From Sphingomonas paucimobilis NBRC 13935 (GTDB lineage: Bacteria; Pseudomonadota; Alphaproteobacteria; Sphingomonadales; Sphingomonadaceae), in NCBI RefSeq assembly GCF_000739895.2, contig NZ_BBJS01000007.1:1-64000 (forward strand): a stretch of 64,000 nt of DNA. Reading direction: 5' to 3'. The position numbers and the translations under genes were made by a program. This document shows, piece after piece, positions 46,161-55,805 of this stretch. Position 1 is the stretch's first letter. Each line of letters starts with the position of its first letter. Below the pieces are notes generated by a model. The model made no database searches and was not told where the DNA came from. It worked only from the letters and a program-made list of their open reading frames with translations.

Positions 46161-47939
46161 TTGAGCATCAAGAGTAAGTGCCGCTCTGGCGGTATCGCTG
46201 CGCTGTCCATTCTGCTGCTCGGTGGGGTGGTGACGGGGTTCGAGATCAACACGATCCGGATCGGTGGCCCCGTGGCCCAGGCCAATCAGGCGATCAACGA
46301 TCTCCAGGCCGACATATTGCCGCCGCCCGCTTATATCATCGAGCCCTATCTGGAGGCGACGTTGCTGGTGCAGGACCCGGCGTCGCTGGACGAGCGCCGT
46401 CCGGTGCTGGCGCGTCTGGAGAGGGATTTCCGGGCCAGCATCGCGCGGTGGCAGGTGTCGGATATCGATGACGGATTGAAGCGCGCGCTGATCGATCAGG
46501 CGGCGCGTCCGGCGGATGCCTTCTGGCAGGAACTGGACCAGATCATGCTGCCGGCAATCCGGCGCGGCGACCGGCCAGCGATGCAGGCCAGCTATGCCCG
46601 GTTGACGACGCTCTACGCCGCGCATCGCCGCGCGATCGATACGCTGGTCGCGGATGCCACGACCGCCCGGAAACAGGTGGCGGAATATAGCCTGTCGAAG
46701 CTGCACGGCACCTTGGCGATCCTGGCCCTTCTCGGCCTGATCCTGGCCGCGATGCTGGCGGGTGGCATATTCTATCTGCTTCGCCGCGTGCTGGGGCCGA
46801 TCGGCGATACGGCGGAGGCGATGCGTCGCATGGCCGATGGGGACCTGACGTTGAAACTCGACGGGCGCGAGCGGGCGGACGAGATCGGCACCATGGTCTC
46901 GGCCGTCGAGGTGTTTCGCGGTGCTGCCCAGGCCCAGGTGGCCAATGTCGAGAAGCAGGAACTGGTGGTCCGCGAATTGGCGGGCGCGCTCGACGAGTTG
47001 GGGCATGGCAATATCGCCTACCGGGTCGGTGATACGCTGCCGGTCGAATATCAGGGGCTGGCGTGCTCCTTCAACGCCAGCATGGACCGGCTGTCGCAGA
47101 CCCTGGCCCGGGTCGCCCAGTCGGCGGGTAATGTGAAGACGGGCGCGAACGAAGTCCGCTCCGCCTCCGACGACCTGTCGCAACGGACCGAGCAGCAGGC
47201 GGCCGGCCTGGAGGAAACCGCCGCCGCGATGGACGAGATCACGACCGGCGTCCGCGCCACCGCCGGTGGTGCCAACCGCGCCAATGCCATTGTGGCGGCG
47301 GCGCGCAAGGATACCGAGCAATCGGGCGAGGTGGTGCGCCGCGCGGTCGATGCGATGGGCGCGATCGAACGCTCGTCGAGCGAAATTTCGGAAATCATCG
47401 GCGTCATCGACGGCATCGCCTTCCAGACCAATCTTCTGGCGCTGAACGCGGGCGTGGAAGCGGCGCGCGCCGGTGATGCGGGCAAGGGCTTTGCCGTCGT
47501 CGCCAGCGAAGTCCGCGCGCTGGCGCAACGCTCGGCCGACGCCGCCAAGGATGTGAAGGACCGGATTCAGGCCTCCACCACCCAGGTCGGCATGGGCGTC
47601 GATCTGGTCAGCGAGACCGGGCGTTCGCTGGAGACGATCTGCCTGCGCATCGTCGAGATCAGCACGCTCGTCTCCGACATCGCCGCCTCCGCCGAGCAAC
47701 AGGCGACGGGGTTGCAGCAGGTGAACACGGCCGTGGCCCATATGGACGGCACGACGCAGCAGAATGCGGCGATGGTAGAACAGGCGACGGCCGCCGCGCG
47801 CCATCTGGCCGCCGAAGCGGAGGTGCTGGCGCAGGAAGTCGCACAGTTCCGGTTGGAGCATGATGCCGGCCGGCACGGCGGAGGCCATGCCATCGCCGAA
47901 ATCCGGCGTCCCGGTCCACGGCTGGCGCTGGCAAGCTGA
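46161..47939 (+). CDS. Methyl-accepting chemotaxis protein
   Basis: 592 residues. TM1 (about 12-27), a 155-residue periplasmic sensor of four-helix type, TM2 (about 184-207), HAMP ([21 protein letters not shown]), a second HAMP-like segment ([18 protein letters not shown]), and the cytoplasmic signalling hairpin with tip [21 protein letters not shown]. The start is TTG with AGGGAG upstream. No che genes are nearby, so it is an orphan receptor serving a cluster elsewhere. Confidence 0.93.
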   Translation: MSIKSKCRSGGIAALSILLLGGVVTGFEINTIRIGGPVAQANQAINDLQADILPPPAYIIEPYLEATLLVQDPASLDERRPVLARLERDFRASIARWQVSDIDDGLKRALIDQAARPADAFWQELDQIMLPAIRRGDRPAMQASYARLTTLYAAHRRAIDTLVADATTARKQVAEYSLSKLHGTLAILALLGLILAAMLAGGIFYLLRRVLGPIGDTAEAMRRMADGDLTLKLDGRERADEIGTMVSAVEVFRGAAQAQVANVEKQELVVRELAGALDELGHGNIAYRVGDTLPVEYQGLACSFNASMDRLSQTLARVAQSAGNVKTGANEVRSASDDLSQRTEQQAAGLEETAAAMDEITTGVRATAGGANRANAIVAAARKDTEQSGEVVRRAVDAMGAIERSSSEISEIIGVIDGIAFQTNLLALNAGVEAARAGDAGKGFAVVASEVRALAQRSADAAKDVKDRIQASTTQVGMGVDLVSETGRSLETICLRIVEISTLVSDIAASAEQQATGLQQVNTAVAHMDGTTQQNAAMVEQATAAARHLAAEAEVLAQEVAQFRLEHDAGRHGGGHAIAEIRRPGPRLALAS

Positions 47940-48009
47940 TCGCGGTTGGCTGCGCCGGGGTGCGACGGCCGGGGATGACGGAGCGTTCCCGGCCCGCTAC
48001 ATTCGGGTC

Positions 48010-48504
48010 ATGTACCAGTTCGATATCGCCGCCGGATCGAAGGCGGAACTCTATCACGACCTCCAGGCCGCGCTCGACGCGCTGACGGCCGGGGAGGCGG
48101 ATGCGATCGCCAACATGGCCAATGCCGCCGCGCTGATCGGGCAATATCTTCCCGATCTCAACTGGTCCGGCTTCTACCGCATGGTCGAGGGCGAGCTGGT
48201 GCTGGGCCCGTTTCAGGGCAAGGCGGCGTGTATCCGCATCCCGGTCGGCAAGGGCGTGTGCGGCGCCGCGGTCGCCACCGGCGAGACGCAGCGGGTGGAC
48301 GATGTACATGCCTTTCCGGGCCATATCGCTTGCGACGCGGCCAGCCGGTCCGAACTGGTCGTGCCGATCGTCCATGACGGCCAGATCCTCGGCGTGCTGG
48401 ACTTGGACAGCCCGATGCCCGGCCGTTTCGATGCCGAGGATCAGGCGGGGTGCGAAGCGCTGATGACCTTGCTCGCCCCCCGGCTGGCCGGCGCGGCGGG
48501 CTGA
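48010..48504 (+). CDS. msrC: Free methionine-(R)-sulfoxide reductase (GAF type)
   Basis: 164 residues, single GAF domain. Cys74, Cys84 and Cys108 (KAACIRIPVG, KGVCGAA, GHIACDAASRSE) fall at the spacing of the three cysteines of E. coli fRMsr (84, 94, 118), so the reductase is intact. Repairs oxidised free methionine with thioredoxin. ATG 48010 gives a normal N-terminus; the longer frame upstream overlaps the chemoreceptor gene. Confidence 0.95.
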   Translation: MYQFDIAAGSKAELYHDLQAALDALTAGEADAIANMANAAALIGQYLPDLNWSGFYRMVEGELVLGPFQGKAACIRIPVGKGVCGAAVATGETQRVDDVHAFPGHIACDAASRSELVVPIVHDGQILGVLDLDSPMPGRFDAEDQAGCEALMTLLAPRLAGAAG

Positions 48505-48633
48505 CCCGCCTGACCCGATTCGGGACGGCGCGCGCCGCTATCGACAAAAGGGCCGCACTGGTATCAAACCTTGTTCCGGCAAGGGCGTTGAGGGGAGACG
48601 CCTTTGCCTTGAAACAGGGAAATTCACCACGCC

Positions 48634-49650
48634 ATGCGGACCTTGCCGTACCTGATCACCCTATCCCTGACCATGGCGCTGGGCGCTCCGGCCCTGGCGC
48701 AGTCTCATGATCGCGCGCCGTCGCGCGCGGGGGCCAGCTATCCTCGGCCCGCCATCGATACGACCTCGCCGACCATGGTACGGCCCGAGGTGACGACGCG
48801 CACCGTCGGCACAGGTCCGGTGCGCCGCGATCGCTGGGGCAGCAAGATCGGTGGCCGCTGGTGGGGTGGGGCCAATGCCCCCGGCGGCTGGCCTGCCTAT
48901 CGCCCGCCGGCGCGCGGTGTGGTCATGCCCGGCTATTGGAACAGCCCGCGCTTCGCGATCGACGACTGGGCGACCTACCACCTGCCGCAGCCGCCGGCCG
49001 GCTATCGCTGGTCGCGCTATTATGACGACGCGGTGCTGATCGATCCGCGCGGCACGGTGTATGACAGCGTGTACGGACTGGACTGGGACGGCCTGGGCGT
49101 GCCGGCCTATGCGGGGGGCGGCTATCCGCCACCGCCGCCCGTTCGACGCGATACCGGACTGGGTGGTGCCGTGATCGGCGCTGTCGCCGGCGGCGTGGCG
49201 GGCAATGTGATTGCGGGACGCGATGACCGGCTGGGTGGCACGCTGATCGGCGCGGGTGTTGGTGCGGCGGCGGGCTATGCCATCGATCGGGCCGAAGACC
49301 GGCGTGCCCGCATGGCGCCGGGCTATGATGATTATGGCGAGGCGGATTATGGCCGGCCCGATTACGGCTATCCGGGCCATTATCCGCCTCCTCCGCCGCC
49401 CCCGCCCGCGACAGGCGGCCGCTGGGTGACGCAGAACGGCACCACCGTCACCACCACGACGGCGGTGGGTACGCTTGCGCCCGGAAATCCAGGCTATTAT
49501 GACGGGGGCTATTATTATCCGGCTCCCACGGTGACCACCATTGTGGTACAGGGGCCGCCGGTTACCACGACAACGACGACCACCACGACCGAGACCGTGC
49601 GGACAAGCCCGCGTCGCGCGCGGGTGCGGAGCAAGTCGGTCCGTCGCTAA
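48634..49650 (+). CDS. RcnB-like exported protein with glycine-zipper
   Basis: 338 residues. Signal peptide cut near PALAQ; YRPPARGVVMPGYW and YHLPQPPAGYRWSRYYDDAVLID match the RcnB family (periplasmic, nickel/cobalt homeostasis in E. coli). Then GLGGAVIGAVAGGVAGN and GTLIGAGVGAAAGYAI form a glycine-zipper 2TM-like part, followed by Tyr/Gly/Pro repeats, a run of nine Thr and a basic end. Periplasmic or envelope associated; true role uncertain. Confidence 0.85.
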   Translation: MRTLPYLITLSLTMALGAPALAQSHDRAPSRAGASYPRPAIDTTSPTMVRPEVTTRTVGTGPVRRDRWGSKIGGRWWGGANAPGGWPAYRPPARGVVMPGYWNSPRFAIDDWATYHLPQPPAGYRWSRYYDDAVLIDPRGTVYDSVYGLDWDGLGVPAYAGGGYPPPPPVRRDTGLGGAVIGAVAGGVAGNVIAGRDDRLGGTLIGAGVGAAAGYAIDRAEDRRARMAPGYDDYGEADYGRPDYGYPGHYPPPPPPPPATGGRWVTQNGTTVTTTTAVGTLAPGNPGYYDGGYYYPAPTVTTIVVQGPPVTTTTTTTTTETVRTSPRRARVRSKSVRR

Positions 49651-49700
49651 GGCCTTCCCCAGGGGGGAGTTCGACCCGAGAGACGCCGGGTCGAAATATG

Positions 49701-49740
49701 GGATGCCGCTCCGTCCAACTCCCTCGGAGCGGCATCCTTT
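49701..49740 (+). terminator. Terminator after the RcnB-like gene
   Basis: GGATGCCGCTCCG (49701-49713) and CGGAGCGGCATCC (49725-49737), perfect 13-base stem, then TTTT. A second hairpin TTCGACCCG/CGGGTCGAA lies just before it at 49670-49695. Separates it from the convergent M28 peptidase. Confidence 0.9.
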
Positions 49741-49752
49741 TCCTGATCCCGC

Positions 49753-51015
49753 TCAGCGCCCGCCAAAGGTGACGAGGCTCTCCGCGCCGTCCGCCGAGAG
49801 GGCGGACACGCCGACGAAGTGATCGTCGACCGGTACCTGAGTCAGCAGCGCCTTGGTCTCGGTCACGTCGCGCGACTGGGCCCAGGCGGGCTGGTCGTTG
49901 CGCCGCCAATGGACGCGGTAGCGCACCGCGCCGGGCACGGCGGCCCATTCCACCTGGGTGTCGCGGGACAAGGCGCCGCTGATCGTCACCTTGTTGGGCG
50001 CGGCGGGGGCGGCGGCCAGGCGCGCGAGCGTCGCGACGTTGATCGCCGTGACCTTCGCTAGATAGGGGAAATCCATCTTGTCGATGGTATCGCCGTAAGC
50101 GATCGCGCCTTCCTTGCGCAGGTCCTGATGCTGCGCGTCCCAATCCTCATTGGCGACCGAGAAGCGGATGGCGGGATAGCCGAGCTTCAGGAACGGTTCG
50201 TGATCGCCGCCCCGGCCGAAGCGATCGGGCCGCCGGTCGATGAAGACGTCCAGGCCGCCCAGCTTGTCGGCGACGCCGTCGATCGCCTTGGCCAGCGCGC
50301 GGCTAGGTCCGTCATCCTCGCCGCCATTGCCGCGCCGCTGCATCTGCTGGGGCAGGTCTTCCGAGGCGCGGATGCCTTCGGAAAAGACGCGGACCCAGCG
50401 CGCCTCGCGCACGCCGCCCTGGCCGATCGTGTTGCCGACGATATCGTTGTTGAGCATCGCCGACACCCGCCAGCCGCGCGCCTTGGCGGTATCGGCGAGC
50501 AGGGTCGCACCCCACAGACCCTGTTCTTCGCCTGAGAAGACGGCATAGATGATGGTCGCTTCGAACTGGTGGCGGGACAATTGCCGTGCGGCCTCCAGCA
50601 CCAGTGCTACGCCCGAGGCATCGTCATTGGCGCCCGGCGCGTCGGAGGTGGCGTCCATCACGTCGGTGACGCGGCTGTCGATATGCGCGCCGACGATGAC
50701 CACCCGATTCGGATCGCGCCCGCGCTGGATGCCCAGCACATCCTCGACCATCGCGCCGTTCGGCGCGCGCGGGCCGGTGAAGCGGCGATTGATCCGCTCG
50801 ACGCTGATGCAGCCGTTACAGCTCTGTGCGATCGCCTCGAACTGCTTGGCGGTCCAGTCGCGCGCGGCGCCGATGCCGCGCTTGGGATCGGTGGTGGTGG
50901 ACAGGGTGTGGCGGGTGCCAAACCCGACCAGGGCCTCGACATCGGCCTTCAACCGGGCGGGGGAGGGTGCGGCCATCGGCGTCGCGGCAGCGGCGAGAAG
51001 TAGGGGGAGGATCAT
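49753..51015 (-). CDS. Secreted M28 family metallopeptidase
   Basis: 420 residues with a short hydrophobic leader (ILPLLLAAAATPMA). Two-zinc site: VGAHIDSRV (His111, Asp113), PGANDDASG (bridging Asp131), FSGEEQGLWG (Glu163-Glu164) and GGDHEPFLKLG (late His). A C-terminal fibronectin-like region (about 335-420) follows. Aminopeptidase-like; exported. Start at 51015 (MILP) lacks a clear binding site; an ATG at 51072 would add 19 non-leader residues. Confidence 0.9.
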   Translation of the reverse strand: MILPLLLAAAATPMAAPSPARLKADVEALVGFGTRHTLSTTTDPKRGIGAARDWTAKQFEAIAQSCNGCISVERINRRFTGPRAPNGAMVEDVLGIQRGRDPNRVVIVGAHIDSRVTDVMDATSDAPGANDDASGVALVLEAARQLSRHQFEATIIYAVFSGEEQGLWGATLLADTAKARGWRVSAMLNNDIVGNTIGQGGVREARWVRVFSEGIRASEDLPQQMQRRGNGGEDDGPSRALAKAIDGVADKLGGLDVFIDRRPDRFGRGGDHEPFLKLGYPAIRFSVANEDWDAQHQDLRKEGAIAYGDTIDKMDFPYLAKVTAINVATLARLAAAPAAPNKVTISGALSRDTQVEWAAVPGAVRYRVHWRRNDQPAWAQSRDVTETKALLTQVPVDDHFVGVSALSADGAESLVTFGGR

Positions 51016-51095
51016 GGGACCAAGACTGGCCGAGCGGGGAAGGCGAGGCAAGTGGTTGAGTCTTGCGGACACTGGTTGGGCGAGGCGGTCGGCGT

Positions 51096-51256
51096 GCGCT
51101 TCGACTTCGCTCAGCGCGAACGGCGGTCAGGGCCATTTTTAGAAAGGGAGACTTCCATCCCCGTCTCTAACCTCCGTTCCGCCTGAGTCCTTCGGCTGGC
51201 TGGCAAGCCAGCCGCTCAGGATAAACTTCGGCGCTTCGCGTCGAAGTCGAAGGCCA
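51096..51256. repeat. REP-like pair with an inserted cruciform
   Basis: Right-hand arm 51096-51123 is normal. The left-hand arm begins at 51174 and ends at 51256 but is split by about 55 bases that contain CGGCTGGCT (51193-51201) and AGCCAGCCG (51206-51214), enclosed by CCTGAG (51182-51187) and CTCAGG (51215-51220). It lies in the 249-base gap between two minus-strand genes. Confidence 0.75.
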
Positions 51257-51264
51257 CGGGCCCC

Positions 51265-51720
51265 TCAGCTCAGCCGATCGATCGCCTCCAGCGTCAGCGA
51301 GCCCGGCACGATCATGATCGGCACGGGCAAAGCGCCCGCATCGGTGCCCGAAAAATGGCTGACCAGCTTGCCTGGCGCACCGCTGGCGGCGGCGCCGAGC
51401 ACCAGGGCGGCGATCTCTGGATTGGCGGCGATCAGTTCGCGGATCACCTTCGGCCCGTCGCCCTCGCGCACCGTGATCGCCGGGCGCAGACCCGATTCGT
51501 CGAGGATCGCACCCGCCGCGCTGGCGAGCAGCGCCTCGGCCTGCTGGCGCGCTTCGTCCTCGATCGTTGCCTGCACGCCGCCGAACGCGATAAATTCCTG
51601 GGGCGGCAAGAGGGTCAGGATTTCGACGCCGCCGCCGGTCTTCACCGCGCGTCTCGCGGCGAAGCGCAGGGCTATTCTGGATTCCGGACTGTCGTCGATC
51701 ACGACCAGATAGATACGCAT
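51265..51720 (-). CDS. Universal stress protein (UspA family)
   Basis: 151 residues, single Usp domain. N-terminal strand IYLVVIDDSPESRIALRFA and the late VLGAAASG...PVPIMIVPG region fit the fold; the ATP loop G-x2-G-x9-G-S/T is imperfect (GAAASGAPGKLVSHF), so ATP binding is uncertain. Start 51720 follows GAGGGGG. Divergent from pdhC. Confidence 0.88.
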   Translation of the reverse strand: MRIYLVVIDDSPESRIALRFAARRAVKTGGGVEILTLLPPQEFIAFGGVQATIEDEARQQAEALLASAAGAILDESGLRPAITVREGDGPKVIRELIAANPEIAALVLGAAASGAPGKLVSHFSGTDAGALPVPIMIVPGSLTLEAIDRLS

Positions 51721-51733
51721 GGCGGCCCCCTCA

Positions 51734-51763
51734 TTGTCTCCAACCGATGCCGTGTCATAATAT
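51734..51763 (+). promoter_or_regulatory. Candidate promoter of pdhC
   Basis: TTGTCT (51734-51739), spacer of 18, TAATAT (51758-51763), 88 bases upstream of pdhC. Reasonable sigma-70-like match in a divergent gap. Not verified. Confidence 0.4.
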
Positions 51764-51850
51764 TTCGTGCAAGGCCATGACTTGACCGAGCGCAATTCGG
51801 GCGCAAGAGACGGGCCGCTACGGAATTCGTTTTCCCCCGAGAGGACCTCC

Positions 51851-53194
51851 ATGTCGATCGAGATTAAGATGCCCGCGCTGTCGCCGACCATGGAGGAAGG
51901 CACGCTGGCCAAATGGCTGGTGAAGGAAGGGGACACGGTAAAGTCCGGCGATATCATGGCCGAGATTGAAACCGACAAGGCCACCATGGAATTCGAGGCG
52001 GTGGATGAAGGCGTCATCGCCAAGATCCTCGTCTCTGAAGGCACCGACAATGTGAAGGTCGGCACCGTCATCGCGATTCTGGCCGAAGAGGGCGAGGATG
52101 CCTCGTCGGTCCAGGCCCCGACCAAGTCGGAAACCCCGGCACCGGCCAAGCCGATGCCGACCGATCCCACCGATCCCAATAAGACTGGCAGCGAGGCCAA
52201 GCCCGCCGAGCGCACGCTGACCCAGGCCGAGGATCACGGCAAGCCCGTCGATTCGGGCAAGCAGGGCGGCTCCAGCGCCGGTAACGGCCGCGCGATCGCC
52301 AGCCCGCTGGCGCGTCGTGTCGCCTCGCAGAAGGGCCTCGACCTGTCCGCGCTGACCGGCTCGGGTCCGAACGGCCGCATCGTGAAGGCCGACGTCGAGA
52401 ATGCGCAGCCGGGCCAGGCCAAGGCGGTTCCCGCTGCCACCGCGTCGTCGTCGGAAACCGCCTCGGCTCCGGTGGCGGCTCCGAAGCCCGCGCAGGTGCC
52501 GGATATCCCGCACGAAGCGTCGAAGCTGTCGAACATGCGCAAGACGATCGCGCGCCGCCTGACCGAATCGAAGCAGCAGGTGCCGCACATCTATCTGACG
52601 GTGGACGTGCGCCTCGACGCGCTGCTCAAGCTGCGCGGCGAACTGAACGCCGGTCTCGAATCGCGCGGCGTGAAGCTGTCGGTCAACGACATGCTCATCA
52701 AGGCGCTGGGCGTCGCGCTGATGGCGGTGCCGAAGTGCAACGTCATGTTCACGCCGGATCAGCTCATCAGCTTCAAGCGCGCCGACATCTCGGTCGCGGT
52801 GTCGACCCCGGCGGGCCTGATCACCCCGATCGTGTCGGAGGCCGACACGCGCTCGCTGTCGTCCATCTCGACCACGATGAAGGACCTCGCCACCCGCGCG
52901 CGTGACAACAAGCTGCAGCCGCATGAATTCCAGGGCGGCACGGCGTCGATCTCGAACATGGGCATGTTCGGCATCAAGCAGTTCGAGGCGGTCATCAACC
53001 CGCCCCAGGGCATGATCCTGGCGATCGGCGCGGGCGAGAAGCGTCCGTACATCGTCGACGACCAGCTAGGCGTCGCGACCGTCATGTCGGCGACCGGCAG
53101 CTTCGACCACCGCGCGATCGACGGAGCCGACGGCGCCGAGCTGATGAAGGTGTTCAAGGAGCTGGTCGAGCGTCCGCTGGCGATGCTGGCCTGA
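51851..53194 (+). CDS. pdhC: Pyruvate dehydrogenase E2, dihydrolipoamide acetyltransferase
   Basis: 447 residues: one lipoyl domain with Lys43 in ETDKATMEF, an Ala/Pro/Thr linker, E3-binding domain ([33 protein letters not shown]), second linker, and the catalytic core with [13 protein letters not shown] (His420). Transfers the acetyl group to CoA. E1 genes pdhA and pdhB are not here. Start 51851 follows GAGAGGAC. Heads a unit with a tiny membrane protein, a thioesterase and lpdA. Confidence 0.95.
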   Translation: MSIEIKMPALSPTMEEGTLAKWLVKEGDTVKSGDIMAEIETDKATMEFEAVDEGVIAKILVSEGTDNVKVGTVIAILAEEGEDASSVQAPTKSETPAPAKPMPTDPTDPNKTGSEAKPAERTLTQAEDHGKPVDSGKQGGSSAGNGRAIASPLARRVASQKGLDLSALTGSGPNGRIVKADVENAQPGQAKAVPAATASSSETASAPVAAPKPAQVPDIPHEASKLSNMRKTIARRLTESKQQVPHIYLTVDVRLDALLKLRGELNAGLESRGVKLSVNDMLIKALGVALMAVPKCNVMFTPDQLISFKRADISVAVSTPAGLITPIVSEADTRSLSSISTTMKDLATRARDNKLQPHEFQGGTASISNMGMFGIKQFEAVINPPQGMILAIGAGEKRPYIVDDQLGVATVMSATGSFDHRAIDGADGAELMKVFKELVERPLAMLA

Positions 53195-53211
53195 TCGACC
53201 GGGGCGGGGCC

Positions 53212-53424
53212 ATGCGGGTATTGATCGAGCTGTTCTACATCGTCCTCGGGCTGGTGGCGGCAGTGGTCATGACGCTAGCTGCCGCCTGGGCCTATCCGCT
53301 GGCGAAGACCGAAATCTGGTGGTGCGGGGCGGCGGCGATGGTCGCGACACTGATGATGGGCATCGGCCCGCTCCACCGCGCACGTATCGCCGACCGCATG
53401 GCGCGCCGGCACGCCGAGCAATGA
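53212..53424 (+). CDS. Small two-span membrane protein
   Basis: 70 residues: helices at about 5-26 (ELFYIVLGLVAAVVMTLAA) and 36-53 (WWCGAAAMVATLMMGIG), then a basic tail. 17 bases after pdhC and overlapping the thioesterase start by four bases, so made with both. No family recognised. Confidence 0.65.
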   Translation: MRVLIELFYIVLGLVAAVVMTLAAAWAYPLAKTEIWWCGAAAMVATLMMGIGPLHRARIADRMARRHAEQ

Positions 53425-53828
53425 GCACGCTGCCCGATCTCGTGCCCGTCATCCGGGTCACCGCCATGCCGGGGGATGCCAATCCTTATGGCGATATCTT
53501 TGGCGGCTGGCTGATGGGGCAGATGGACTTGGCGGCTGGTTCGGTGGCCTCGCGCCATTCGGGCGGCCGCGCGGTCACGATCGCGGTCGAGGGGATGAAG
53601 TTCCACGCCCCCGTCCTCGTCGGTGACGAAGTCTCGGTCTATGCCCAGCTCGTCCGCGTCGGCACCACATCGATGACGATCGAGGTCGAGGCCTGGCGCC
53701 GGGCCCGTCACGTGGAGGACGCGACCAAGGTCACCCAGGCGCGCTTCGTGTTCGTCGCGACCGACAAGGACCGCAAGCCGCGTACCGTTCCGCCGATGGC
53801 CCCCCAGGCGGATCGCCCGCAAGACTGA
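53421..53828 (+). CDS. Acyl-CoA thioesterase (YciA-like hot-dog)
   Basis: 135 residues. ANPYGDIFGGWLMGQMDLAAG holds the catalytic aspartate of the YciA/ACOT group, and VEGMKFHAPVLVGDEVSVYAQL continues the hot-dog fold. Hydrolyses acyl-CoA to acid and CoA. Coupled to the small membrane gene and 63 bases before lpdA, which links it to the acetyl-CoA-producing step; release of CoA is a sensible role but is inference. Confidence 0.9.
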   Translation: MSTLPDLVPVIRVTAMPGDANPYGDIFGGWLMGQMDLAAGSVASRHSGGRAVTIAVEGMKFHAPVLVGDEVSVYAQLVRVGTTSMTIEVEAWRRARHVEDATKVTQARFVFVATDKDRKPRTVPPMAPQADRPQD

Positions 53829-53891
53829 CATTCATTCGGGGACGAACCCCAACCGCCGCCCCGCGGGCGTGCGTTCAGAAGGAAGAGCAAA

Positions 53892-55304
53892 GTGGCTGAC
53901 ACTTACGACCTTATCGTCCTCGGCTCCGGCCCGGGCGGCTATGTCGCGGCGATCCGCGCGAGCCAGCTTGGCCTGAAGGTCGCGATCGTCGAGCGCGAGC
54001 GGCTGGGCGGCATCTGCCTCAACTGGGGCTGTATCCCGACCAAAGCGCTGCTCCGCTCGGCCGAGGTCTATCATTACATGACCCATGCCGCGCAGTACGG
54101 CCTGTCGGTCGAGAAGCCCTCGTTCAGCCTCGACAAGGTGGTCGACCGCAGCCGCAAGGTCGCGGGCCAGCTGAATGCGGGCGTCAAGGGCCTGATGAAG
54201 AAGAACAAGGTCGCCGTCCATGAGGGCGTTGGCACGATCACCGCAAAGGGCAAGCTGTCGGTCGTCCAAGGCGACAAGACCACCGAGCTGACCGCCAAGC
54301 ACATCATCGTCGCCACTGGCGCGCGAGCCCGCGACCTGCCCTTCGCCAAGGCGGACGGCGAGCGGATCTGGACCTATCGTCACGCGATGGTGCCGCCCGC
54401 CATGCCGACCAAGCTGCTGGTCATCGGATCGGGCGCGATCGGCGTCGAGTTCGCCAGCTTCTACAACGACATGGGCGCGGAAGTGACCATCGTCGAGATG
54501 CTCGACCGGATCATGCCGGTCGAGGACGCCGAAGTCAGCGAGTTCATGACCAAGCAGCTGACCAAGTTCGGCATGACCATCAAGACCAAGACCGGGCTTG
54601 AAAAGCTGGAAGCCACCGCGTCGGGCGTGAAGGCCGCGATGAAGGGCCCGGACGGCAAGGTCGAGACCGCCGAGTTCAGCCACGCGATCGTCGCCATCGG
54701 CATCGTCCCCAACACCGAGAATATCGGTCTGGAGAAGCTGGGCATCGAAACCGACCGCGGTCACATCAAGACCGACGGCTATGGCCGCACGAACGTCGAC
54801 GGCATCTGGGCGATCGGCGACGTGACGGGTGCCCCCTGGCTGGCGCACAAGGCGAGCCATGAGGGCGTGATCGCCGCCGAAGCCATCGCACAGGCGCTGG
54901 GCAACAAGGACGTTCATCCGCACGCGATGGACAAGGGCAACATCCCGGGCTGCACCTATTCGCGCCCGCAGGTGGCATCGGTCGGCCTGACCGAGGCCAA
55001 GGCCAAGGAAGCCGGCTATCAGGTGAAGGTCGGCAAGTTCCCCTTCATCGGCAACGGCAAGGCGATCGCGCTGGGCGAGGCCGAAGGCTTTGTGAAGACG
55101 GTGTTCGACGCCAAGACCGGCGAACTGCTGGGCGCGCACATGGTCGGCGCGGAAGTGACCGAGATGATCCAGGGCTATGTCGTCGCCCGTCAGCTCGAGA
55201 CGACCGAGGCCGAGCTGATGGAAACGGTGTTCGCGCACCCGACGATCTCAGAATCGATGCACGAATCGGTGCTCGCGGCCTACGGGCGTGCGCTACACAT
55301 CTGA
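53892..55304 (+). CDS. lpdA: Dihydrolipoamide dehydrogenase (E3)
   Basis: 470 residues, FAD flavoprotein. N-terminal ADTYDLIVLGSGPGGYVAA, redox disulfide GGICLNWGCIPTK, NAD loop VIGSGAIGVEFASFYNDMG, GIWAIGDVTGAPWLAHKA and catalytic His-Glu near AHPTISESMHES. Reoxidises lipoyl groups in PDH and other complexes. GTG start with AAGGAAGAG upstream. Ends in a clear terminator. Confidence 0.97.
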   Translation: MADTYDLIVLGSGPGGYVAAIRASQLGLKVAIVERERLGGICLNWGCIPTKALLRSAEVYHYMTHAAQYGLSVEKPSFSLDKVVDRSRKVAGQLNAGVKGLMKKNKVAVHEGVGTITAKGKLSVVQGDKTTELTAKHIIVATGARARDLPFAKADGERIWTYRHAMVPPAMPTKLLVIGSGAIGVEFASFYNDMGAEVTIVEMLDRIMPVEDAEVSEFMTKQLTKFGMTIKTKTGLEKLEATASGVKAAMKGPDGKVETAEFSHAIVAIGIVPNTENIGLEKLGIETDRGHIKTDGYGRTNVDGIWAIGDVTGAPWLAHKASHEGVIAAEAIAQALGNKDVHPHAMDKGNIPGCTYSRPQVASVGLTEAKAKEAGYQVKVGKFPFIGNGKAIALGEAEGFVKTVFDAKTGELLGAHMVGAEVTEMIQGYVVARQLETTEAELMETVFAHPTISESMHESVLAAYGRALHI

Positions 55305-55328
55305 TCGGGCTCCCCGATTGGACGAAGG

Positions 55329-55358
55329 AAAGGGGCTCGCTTTGGCGGGCCCCTTTTT
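55329..55358 (+). terminator. Terminator after lpdA
   Basis: AAAGGGGCTCGC (55329-55340) and GCGGGCCCCTTT (55345-55356), one G-T pair, loop TTTG, T-run to 55358. Confidence 0.9.
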
Positions 55359-55379
55359 ATTGGAAACGAGGGGAATGGC

Positions 55380-55805
55380 ATGGAATTGGCGGACGGCTAT
55401 AGCCTGCATCGCGGCACCCCCGACGTGGCCGATTATCGGCGGCTTCGCGACATTTGCGGCCTGACCCCGCGCAGCGCGGCGGCGGCGGAAGCGGGACTGC
55501 CGAACACGGTGTTCGGCGTGGTCATTCACCATGATGGCCGTGCGGTCGGCATGGGCCGGGTGGTCGGCGATGGTGCGCTGATGCTCCAGATCGTCGATAT
55601 CGCGGTCGATCCCGATCACCAGGGGCGCGGATTGGGCAAGGCGGTGATGCGCGCCTTGATGGACCATATCGCCGCGACCATGCCGGCCGAGGCCTATGTC
55701 AGCCTGATCGCCGATGGGGAGGCGCACAAGCTCTATGCCGGCTTCGGTTTTGCCCCGGTCGGGCCCTATGCGATGGGCATGGCGTTATGGGTCAACAAGC
55801 CCTGA
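55380..55805 (+). CDS. GNAT family N-acetyltransferase
   Basis: 141 residues. ALMLQIVDIAVDPDHQGRGLGKAVMRALMDH is the acetyl-CoA binding motif A, with KLYAGFGFAPVGP as motif B. Substrate unknown. Its last 21 bases overlap the end of the convergent isochorismatase-like gene. Confidence 0.9.
   Translation: MELADGYSLHRGTPDVADYRRLRDICGLTPRSAAAAEAGLPNTVFGVVIHHDGRAVGMGRVVGDGALMLQIVDIAVDPDHQGRGLGKAVMRALMDHIAATMPAEAYVSLIADGEAHKLYAGFGFAPVGPYAMGMALWVNKP

Noticed and set aside
48010..48504. GAF domain as a cyclic-nucleotide sensor
   Set aside because: Three cysteines at the exact spacing of free-methionine sulfoxide reductase identify it as the enzyme.
55785..55805. 21-base convergent overlap of GNAT and isochorismatase-like genes as unusual
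   Set aside because: Short tail overlaps between convergent genes are common in compact genomes.
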